From assembly GCF_051859125.1 (NCBI RefSeq), contig NZ_JBHYGG010000035.1, positions 14,771 through 78,770 on the forward strand: a stretch of DNA of 64,000 nucleotides, read 5' to 3'. This document shows, in pieces, positions 58,575 through 64,000 of the stretch. Numbering within the stretch: the first letter of the stretch is position 1; each line of letters opens with the position of its first letter. The position numbers were made by a program, and so were the translations under genes. Origin of the DNA: Gemmata sp051859125 (lineage in GTDB: Bacteria; Planctomycetota; Planctomycetia; Gemmatales; Gemmataceae). The notes beneath the pieces were generated by a model. That model was not told the origin of the DNA, ran no database searches, and saw nothing but the letters and a program-made list of their open reading frames with translations.

Positions 58575-58612
58575 GTCTTCACTTCGTGCTTCGTGCTTCG
58601 TGCTTCGTGCCT
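58575..58612. repeat. Tandem GCTTCGT heptamers overlapping a gene 3' end
   Basis: About four copies of a 7-base unit (GCTTCGT on the plus strand, ACGAAGC on the minus) lie in tandem at 58580-58610. They encode the last ~11 residues of the MFS transporter (K-H-E-A-R-S-T-K), so the repeat has become the C-terminus of a membrane protein. Confidence 0.75.
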
Positions 58613-59865
58613 TCCGCGCGCGGCGGCGGTTCGCGGAACAGCAGCACGAACACCGCGAGCCCGACCGCGTAGCCCACGAACGGCACGATCCACACCGCGT
58701 CCCAGTCGGTGGCGCGGCCCACGCGGTTCGCCGCGACGACCTGCCCGGCGAGGAAGTTCCCGAGCAGCACCGCCGGGCCACTGGAGACGAACGTCACCAG
58801 CGCGTGCGTGCCGGCCCGCAGGTGCTCCGGGGCCTTGCGGTCCACGAACAGCGACCCGACCATCGCGAAGAACGCGTAGCTCCACCCGTGCATCGGCAGC
58901 CCGACGACCACCACCAGCGGGACGTTCCCGGAGTACAGCAGCCCGTTGCGGAGCACCCACCCGGCGAACCCCGCGGCCATCATCCACTTGATCCCGTACC
59001 GCCGCACCAGGAAGGGGGTCGCGGCCATGCACCCCATCTCGCACCACTGGGCCAGCGTCATCAGCACCTCGGGCTTCCACCCGGCCATCGGCCCGCCGGG
59101 GCGGCCCGCGCCCAGGTCCTCGAGGTACGGGGCGGTGAACAGCGTGTAGAACTGGTTCATCATGTTGCCGAGGAACAGCACCGCGGCGAACGCGACCACC
59201 GAGCGGTCCCCGAGCATCTTCAGTGCCGGCAGCCCGACCACCTCGCGGACCGGCCGGCCGTACCCCTTGGGCGGCGTGTGCGGGAGCGTGAGCGAGTACG
59301 CGGCCATCGCCACCGAGCAGGCGGCCGCGAAGTACAGCGGGTCGGCCGACACCGGCTCCAGCACCCACCCCACCACGAGCCCGCCGACGATCCACCCGAA
59401 GGTGCCGACGAGCCGCACGTACCCGAACGACCCCTCGGCGTTCACCAGGTTGCGGAAGCTGATGACGTTGGTGAGGGTGAGCGTGATCTGGTACCCGAGC
59501 GAGTACAGCAGCATCAGGCCGACGAGCGGGCCGACGGCGACCCCGGGGTCGGCGGCCGGGCCGCTGTGGGCCTGGCACCACCGGGCCGCCAGCGCGAGCA
59601 GTGCGGCCATCGTCAGGTGCGCCCCGCAGATCACCCGCTCGGTCGCGAACCACCGGTCGGCGAGCAGGCCGACCACGAACGGGGCCGCGAGCCCGCCCAG
59701 GGCCAGCGTCATGTACACCGCCCCGACCTCGGTCGAGACGAACCCCATCCCGCCCCGGTCCGGGGCCGCCGGCAGGTACCGCGTGAGCGGGACGATCCAC
59801 GCGCCGAGGCCGACGTACTGGAGGAACATCATGACCGCCAACCGTCCCGGCACCGAGCGCAGCAT
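58579..59865 (-). CDS. MFS transporter, nucleoside:H+ symporter (NHS/NupG-like) type
   Basis: A ~428-residue membrane protein with about twelve helices. It resembles the NHS family of the major facilitator superfamily (E. coli NupG/XapB): an early M-F-L-Q-Y-V-G-L-G-A-W, G-L-L-A-D-R-W-F in the loop after helix 2, and a mid-protein cytoplasmic loop. It should import nucleosides with protons across the inner membrane. The start is taken as the ATG at 59865 with GGGGGA just upstream; a GTG at 59895 is in frame. The C-terminal tail comes from tandem heptamers and is not conserved. Confidence 0.85.
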   Translation of the reverse strand: MLRSVPGRLAVMMFLQYVGLGAWIVPLTRYLPAAPDRGGMGFVSTEVGAVYMTLALGGLAAPFVVGLLADRWFATERVICGAHLTMAALLALAARWCQAHSGPAADPGVAVGPLVGLMLLYSLGYQITLTLTNVISFRNLVNAEGSFGYVRLVGTFGWIVGGLVVGWVLEPVSADPLYFAAACSVAMAAYSLTLPHTPPKGYGRPVREVVGLPALKMLGDRSVVAFAAVLFLGNMMNQFYTLFTAPYLEDLGAGRPGGPMAGWKPEVLMTLAQWCEMGCMAATPFLVRRYGIKWMMAAGFAGWVLRNGLLYSGNVPLVVVVGLPMHGWSYAFFAMVGSLFVDRKAPEHLRAGTHALVTFVSSGPAVLLGNFLAGQVVAANRVGRATDWDAVWIVPFVGYAVGLAVFVLLFREPPPRAEGTKHEARSTK

Positions 59866-59945
59866 CCGTTCCCCCGGCTCGTTCGCGACCCGCACCCGTG
59901 TGTTCTATCAACGGGTGCCCTTTTGGAACGGCGCAACGGTGCCGG

Positions 59946-60005
59946 CGAACCCTGAGCGCGAGCGAGGGGGTTAAGGCCCACCCCCTCGCTCGCGCTCAGG
60001 GTTCG
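59946..60005. repeat. Perfect 26-bp hairpin, AACCCTGAGCGCGAG family
   Basis: Arms 59946-59971 and 59980-60005 pair perfectly (26 bp, 8-base loop). It differs from the 7391 copy by a few bases and lies, like that one, between divergent genes. Confidence 0.87.
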
Positions 60006-60112
60006 CCCCACTCCCACATCCTCTTGCAACCGGCCCCGTCGCCCGCGAGCACGCCGGGCGGTATGATGCGCACGCGGCCGCGTGACCGCCGCACCCGAGG
60101 GGCCGACCACCC

Positions 60113-60619
60113 ATGCTCTGCGCCGGCGTCGGAATGCTGGTCTCGCTCGGGGCACTCCTGCTCGCCCTGTTCGTCGCGGCGGCCCTACTGCGGGCCGCGG
60201 TCGCGATCACGAACCGGGTCATCGGCACCAACCAGACCGAGACCGTGGTCGGGTGGGACTGGGACTCGCCCGACGACGCGGACGAGATCCGCGTCACCGT
60301 CGGGGTCCCGCCGGTCCCGGAGCCCGGCGTCGCCCGCGGCATGCTCATCGTGTTCCTCGCCGCCGCGGCGAACGCGGTCGCCCTGTACGTGCTCGGGGTG
60401 GTGCTGTTCGAGGGGCTCGACGCCTCCGACGACGGGACGGTCCAGGTCCTGGTCTACGCGCTCACGGCCCTGGTCGGGTTCGCCGCCCTGGTCGGCCTGC
60501 TGGTCGCGATGCTCCCGACCACGGTGCGGCGGGCCGCCCTCGCCGCGGCCCTCGTGTACCTCGTCCTCCTCGTGCTCGCCGCCCTCGTCGCCGGCCTGGT
60601 CGCCGCCGCGCTGGGATAG
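60113..60619 (+). CDS. Four-helix membrane protein, tandem paralogue 1
   Basis: A 168-residue protein with about four transmembrane helices: ~5-35, ~75-100, ~112-135 and ~140-166. Between helices 1 and 2 is a ~40-residue acidic loop (W-D-S-P-D-D-A-D-E) followed by I-R-V-T-V-G-V-P-P-V-P-E. No family is recognised. The next gene has the same layout, so the two are tandem paralogues. Function unknown. Confidence 0.7.
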   Translation: MLCAGVGMLVSLGALLLALFVAAALLRAAVAITNRVIGTNQTETVVGWDWDSPDDADEIRVTVGVPPVPEPGVARGMLIVFLAAAANAVALYVLGVVLFEGLDASDDGTVQVLVYALTALVGFAALVGLLVAMLPTTVRRAALAAALVYLVLLVLAALVAGLVAAALG

Positions 60620-60766
60620 GGGCCGCGCCGTGCCGCGGTGCTGGGGTAGGCCACTTTGTTGTTGCGAACGCGGGCAGAATCAGTACCATTTCAAACAATC
60701 TTACACGTGAGGTCGCACGCTCGCCCGAGTGCCGCGCCCGACCGGTCGCCTAACCAAGAGTGTCCC

Positions 60767-61384
60767 GTGGGTGGTGGAGCAGCAGCGGGGTTCGTCTGTG
60801 TTCTGATGATCGTCGCGATCCCGATCGGCCTGTTGATCGGGGCCGTCATCTTGCGGGGCGCGGTGTCCCTGGCGAACATGTGCGTCGGCGGGGGGCAGGC
60901 CCCGGCGGCCGACCCCTACGAGGACGAGTACGAGGGCGACCACCGCCGCCCCCGGTACGGCCGCTACAAGGTTGACACCGGCATTCCCGTGCCGAGCATC
61001 GGCCAGGCCATGGTGGTCGTCCTCCTCGCCGGGATCGCCAACTTCGTGATCCAACTCGTCATCGTGGTCGCGGTGGTGGGCGTGGCCGGGGGAGGGGCCG
61101 GTGCCAACCAGCGGGGCGGCTTCGGTGCCAACCCGCAGGCCGGGTTCGGTGCCAGGGGCGCGGGGGCCGGCGGGGCGGAGATGGTGGCGAACCTGATCTC
61201 CCTGCCCGCCACGTTCCTCGTCGCGTCGCTCATCACGTCGGGCATGCTGCCGACCTCGTTCGGGCGGGCGTGCCTCGTGACGCTGTTCCAGTACCTGATC
61301 GTCATCGCCATCGCCATCGCCATCGGGATCGCCGTCGTCGCCGTGGTCGGCGGGGTGGCCGGGTTCAACGGCTTCAAAGCGTGA
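60767..61384 (+). CDS. Membrane protein with Gly-rich loop, tandem paralogue 2
   Basis: A 205-residue protein resembling the preceding gene: helix 1, an acidic loop (Y-E-D-E-Y-E-G-D), then Y-K-V-D-T-G-I-P-V-P-S-I-G-Q-A aligned with the V-G-V-P-P-V-P-E-P-G-V-A of its neighbour, and further helices. It adds a Gly/Ala-rich insert (~125-145, G-A-N-Q-R-G-G-F-G-A-N-P). Start GTG at 60767 is tentative, because upstream in-frame sequence is poor. No family is known. Confidence 0.65.
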   Translation: MGGGAAAGFVCVLMIVAIPIGLLIGAVILRGAVSLANMCVGGGQAPAADPYEDEYEGDHRRPRYGRYKVDTGIPVPSIGQAMVVVLLAGIANFVIQLVIVVAVVGVAGGGAGANQRGGFGANPQAGFGARGAGAGGAEMVANLISLPATFLVASLITSGMLPTSFGRACLVTLFQYLIVIAIAIAIGIAVVAVVGGVAGFNGFKA

Positions 61385-61393
61385 CCCCACCGG

Positions 61394-62230
61394 TCACCCG
61401 GTGCTGAAGACGAACTCGGGCGGCAGCCCGGGGCCGCGGAGCAGGCACGCCGTGAGCGGCTCGACGACCCCGCCGCTCGTGTCGATGCGGACGCGGACCG
61501 CGTTTGCGTCGGGCCGCGGCACCCTCTCGTGCCCGGTCACCTGCACCTTCCCCGGGTACGGCAGCGGGTTGGCCGAGAGCTTGCGGTCGGCCCCGAGCCA
61601 CACCGGGTAGTCTGGCGTGAACAGGCGGTCGGTCGTCGTGCCGAACCGCGGGTTCACGGCCGCCCGGTCCCACACCTTCCGCTTCAGGCACTCGACTTGG
61701 ACTGCCGGCGGGCAGTCAATCTCGGGCGACAGACCGCAGTGCAGGAACACGTGCCCCGCGGCCTCCGCGACCCACGGCAGCCCCGCGAGGAACGCCCGGT
61801 GCTCGGCGGGCATGGCGGCCCGCAGCCGCTCCAGTTCCCGCTCCCACTGGCCCGCCGGGAGGTAGTCCGGCGAGGCGCCGTCGAGGTAGCTGCGGAACGT
61901 CCACTTGTGGTCGTAAGCCGCTCCGTACCGCTGCACCCAGAACGGGGCCGGCGGCCGGTCCCCGAGCCCCGCGGCCCCCACCAGCGCGAGGTCGTGGTTC
62001 CCCATCACGCAGGTGCTGCCGGGCTTCGCGGCGATCAGTTCCATGACCCGCGAGACGAGTTGCTTCACCGTGTCGGTGCGGTCCACGAGGTCGCCGAGGA
62101 ACACGAGCCGGGCCGCGGGCCACTCGGGGAGCCGCTCCAGCCTCGCGACCAGCTGGTCGAGCCACTCGACGCGGCCGTGCAGGTCGCCGACGGCAATAAC
62201 GGGGTACTCGACGGTCGTCGGCAAGTTCAT
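61394..62230 (-). CDS. Calcineurin-like metallophosphoesterase (Ser/Thr phosphatase type)
   Basis: A 278-residue metallophosphoesterase. The conserved metal-binding motifs are in order: G-D-L-H-G near residue 15, F-L-G-D-L-V-D-R near residue 44, G-N-H-D near residue 77, then H-C-G-L-S near residue 165 and G-H near residue 235. The order and spacing fit bacterial PPP-like protein phosphatases (PrpA/PrpB) or diadenosine-tetraphosphatase relatives. It is probably cytoplasmic. The start is the ATG at 62230, divergent from the next gene. Substrate unknown. Confidence 0.9.
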   Translation of the reverse strand: MNLPTTVEYPVIAVGDLHGRVEWLDQLVARLERLPEWPAARLVFLGDLVDRTDTVKQLVSRVMELIAAKPGSTCVMGNHDLALVGAAGLGDRPPAPFWVQRYGAAYDHKWTFRSYLDGASPDYLPAGQWERELERLRAAMPAEHRAFLAGLPWVAEAAGHVFLHCGLSPEIDCPPAVQVECLKRKVWDRAAVNPRFGTTTDRLFTPDYPVWLGADRKLSANPLPYPGKVQVTGHERVPRPDANAVRVRIDTSGGVVEPLTACLLRGPGLPPEFVFSTG

Positions 62231-62328
62231 GGCAGGTTGCAGGGGCGGGTGCGGCGGGGCGTCGTAAACTGGGAGGGGACGTACAGGGTATCATAGCGGG
62301 CCCCACGATCGGGGCGCGGAGTCACGCC

Positions 62329-62775
62329 ATGCGGGTCGAGCTGTTCGGGCTTTCGATGGACGCCCCCGGGGTCACGTTCTACCTGTGGTCCCCGTGGCGG
62401 TGTTCGGCCCTGGAGCACAAGCTGTTCGAGTCCCTGCGGGCGATCCCGAACGCGAGCGTCGAGGCCGCGGCCGACGAGGTCCGGATCCACGTGACCGAGG
62501 CCAAGGGGTGGAAGGCCGCGGTCCAGCACCTGTCGCGGGTACTCAAGGGGTGGCAGGAGGAGGCCACCGACGGGGGCAAGGAGGAGCGCCGCGGGTGGCG
62601 GTGGCTCCTGGAGGCCGACGTGGACGCGGCCGGGTACGACATGCAGGGCGAGAAGGCGAGCTTCTGGGCGTACCTGCGGCTGTCGCTCGACCGCGGCGGC
62701 GTCGGCGAGTCCGAGAAGGGCGAGGACCTCGACCTGAACGGGTTCGGGGTCCAGGTGTGGGGCCACACCGAGTGA
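62329..62775 (+). CDS. Protein of unknown function, 148 residues
   Basis: A soluble-looking protein rich in Trp and Glu (W-S-P-W-R-C-S-A-L-E, then R-R-G-W-R-W-L-L-E-A-D-V-D). It has no signal or membrane segment and no family that I recognise. It starts with ATG at 62329, about 100 bases from the divergent phosphatase start; TATCAT at 62289-62294 may be its -10 box. Confidence 0.65.
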   Translation: MRVELFGLSMDAPGVTFYLWSPWRCSALEHKLFESLRAIPNASVEAAADEVRIHVTEAKGWKAAVQHLSRVLKGWQEEATDGGKEERRGWRWLLEADVDAAGYDMQGEKASFWAYLRLSLDRGGVGESEKGEDLDLNGFGVQVWGHTE

Positions 62776-62869
62776 CGCCGCGGCCCGCGCTTTTCCGCAA
62801 TTCGGGTTTGACGCGACCGGGATCGTTCGGCATGTACAAATAGACACACGTCCCCAGAACCCAGCCCAT

Positions 62870-62989
62870 CGGACCCAGGGTTCGCACCCTGGGCTACGGA
62901 CTGCCGCCCCCTTCGGGGGCTACATGCTTCAAGTCCCGGAGGGACGACAGTGCGTAGCCCATCGGACCCAGGGTGCAAACCCTGGGTTC
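62870..62989. repeat. Composite palindrome, ACCCAGGGTTCGCACCCTGGG family
   Basis: The left half (GGACCCAGGGTTCGCACCCT ... GCCCCCTTCGGGGGC) and right half (GTCCCGGAGGGAC ... GGGTGCAAACCCTGGGTTC) pair as in the element at 14584. It is between two plus-strand genes. Confidence 0.8.
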
Positions 62990-63021
62990 ACTTTGGACTC
63001 TCCTACCCCCCGCGTGCCCCG

Positions 63022-64000
63022 ATGCCCACCGCCACCCTCGACATGGAGACCGTGTACGCCCGCGCCGCGGACCTCCGCGCCGACGGGTGGACCTGGACCG
63101 CCACCGCCCGCACCCTCGACATCGACCCCGAGGAGCTGAAGGCGCTGTGCCGCGGCAACCCGGTCTATCGACGCCGACTCGCCGCCGCGCGGCGGGAGTT
63201 GATGCAGGACACGCTGACCGAGTCGATGCTCGTGCTCCGCGTGCAGCTCCGCACCGGGAACCCGTCGGAGGGGCAGAAGGCGGCCGAGGCCCTGTGCCGG
63301 ATCGAGAACACGTTCACCCGGCACCGGAACGCGCGGGCGAAGGAGCGCGCGAAGCGGCCCCCGCCGGACCCGCGGCTCGCGACGCTGGACGACGCACGGA
63401 TCGCCCGCCAGCGGTGGTTCGCCAAGCAGGTCGACGAGGAGCTGGCGCGGCTGGGCGAGGTGTACGAGAAGGTGGACCCGGACGAGTTCTGGGACCGGAG
63501 CTACGCCTCCCTGGTCGTGTGGAAGCGCCGGCTCGCCGGCGAACTGGTCTACCCCGGCGACCTCCCGCCCGACGACCCCGACGCCACCGGCGACCTCGTG
63601 CCCAACGCGCCGACCGACCCGAGCGCGCCGACGAGCGACGCGGCGAACCCGGGTGAAGCGTGCGCGCCGTACGATCTCGACGGCGCGGCCCCCTCACCCG
63701 CCGCGAAGCGCGGCGACCTCTCCCCCTGGACGGGGGGCGAGGTGGGGCTGGTCGGGCGTCTCAGCAGCGAGGCGGGTGGGTTCGTTCAGGAAGAGGCCGG
63801 CGCGCCACACCTCGCCCCCCGTCCGGGGGGAGAGGTCGCGACGAGTCCTCGAGTCGCGGGTGAGGGGGCGTGCGTGAGCCCGGCCCCGGGTGCGTCGACG
63901 GGGCCGGGAACGGGGTCGAGTGGCGGCCCCCCACCCCCCCCCCCCCGCCGCGCCCACAACCCCCCCCCCGGGGGCGGGGGGGGGGCGGGGGGGGCGGGGG
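63022..64000 (+). CDS. Open-ended gene, unknown function, with in-frame repeat and low-complexity end
   Basis: ATG at 63022, open without a stop to the window edge. The first ~200 residues look genuine: helical and charged, with D-M-E-T-V-Y-A-R-A-A-D-L-R near the start and helices to L-V-V-W-K-R-R-L-A-G-E. It resembles small terminase-like or HTH proteins only loosely (R-A-D-G-W-T-W-T-A-T-A-R-T-L); I do not assign a family. Around 63690-63871 the frame passes through a palindrome of the CCTCACCCGCCGCG family. The last ~70 bases are poly-C/poly-G and not trustworthy. Confidence 0.6.
   Translation, partial: MPTATLDMETVYARAADLRADGWTWTATARTLDIDPEELKALCRGNPVYRRRLAAARRELMQDTLTESMLVLRVQLRTGNPSEGQKAAEALCRIENTFTRHRNARAKERAKRPPPDPRLATLDDARIARQRWFAKQVDEELARLGEVYEKVDPDEFWDRSYASLVVWKRRLAGELVYPGDLPPDDPDATGDLVPNAPTDPSAPTSDAANPGEACAPYDLDGAAPSPAAKRGDLSPWTGGEVGLVGRLSSEAGGFVQEEAGAPHLAPRPGGEVATSPRVAGEGACVSPAPGASTGPGTGSSGGPPPPPPRRAHNPPPGGGGGAGGAG
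63690..63871. repeat. Palindrome of the CTCACCCGCCGCG family in an open frame
   Basis: CCCCCTCACCCGCCGCGAAGCG ... GGGGCGAGGTG on the left pairs with CACCTCGCCCCCCGTCC ... GCGGGTGAGGGGG on the right. It has the same words as the inner part of the 52798 element. It stays open in the frame of the 63022 gene. Confidence 0.8.
63928..64000. other. Poly-C/poly-G low-complexity end, likely assembly edge
   Basis: The last ~70 bases are almost only C then G runs. This is unlike any other part and looks like low-quality sequence at a contig end; the reading here should not be trusted. Confidence 0.75.

Noticed and set aside
58575..58612. CRISPR array
   Set aside because: These are 7-base tandem units without spacers, and no cas genes are present.

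Overview
The window reads as a chromosome segment of a planctomycete close to Gemmata (Gemmataceae). The reasons are the very high GC content (roughly 70% by eye); a type IV-pilin-like prepilin protein of the DUF1559 class; a small secreted protein resembling the Gemmata paralogous TIGR03066/TIGR03067 group; short leucine-rich-repeat and large secreted beta-propeller proteins; two ClpP proteases; a B12-dependent ribonucleotide reductase; and intergenic DNA crowded with long palindromes. Genes are dense, with many GTG starts and ATGA/GTGA overlaps. The left edge cuts an FHA-GAF-SpoIIE phosphatase. The right edge runs into poly-C/poly-G and is probably a contig end.

Layout. 1-7.3 kb: signalling phosphatase, ClpS, secreted cyclophilin, a PSP1 protein overlapping a TPR/YggX-like protein, a stand-alone structured RNA with an extreme Shine-Dalgarno sequence (5.4-5.7 kb), an EVE protein and a secreted alpha/beta hydrolase. 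7.5-12.0 kb: deoxynucleotide supply (dCTP deaminase and class II RNR). 12-20.9 kb: LRR protein, S1-domain protein, a membrane/glycosyltransferase group, a CPBP protease and the prepilin-like protein. 21-28.7 kb: FHA-GAF sigma-54 activator, pseudouridine synthase, a three-gene overlapping module, an esterase, a cyclophilin lipoprotein and a coiled-coil/ferritin-like protein.

28.9-39.0 kb is the highlight. It is a same-strand cluster with repeated 4-base overlaps that encodes a PQQ alcohol dehydrogenase with the lanthanide-type (XoxF) Asp, its XoxJ-like periplasmic binding protein, a cytochrome c lipoprotein, a caa3-type oxidase (subunit II with a fused cytochrome c, then I and III), a small membrane protein, CtaG, another cytochrome c and a YncE-like beta-propeller. 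The gene order suggests a complete path from periplasmic alcohol to oxygen.

39-64 kb: YgiQ-type radical SAM protein carrying an in-frame palindrome, a DUF4380 protein, Nudix, CBS-SpoIIE phosphatase, DtxR-type regulator, tRNA-Gly(GCC), trigger factor followed by two ClpPs (a protein-quality block that may link functionally to ClpS), MoaC, polyprenyl synthase, single-HKD phospholipase D-like protein, a large secreted propeller protein, a low-GC small gene flanked by repeats, an orphan SAM methyltransferase, an NHS-type MFS transporter, two tandem paralogous membrane proteins, a metallophosphatase and an open-ended gene at the right edge.

More than twenty long inverted repeats from several sequence families lie mostly between genes, and a few have entered coding sequence. 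No CRISPR array, rRNA, insertion sequence or prophage was recognised.
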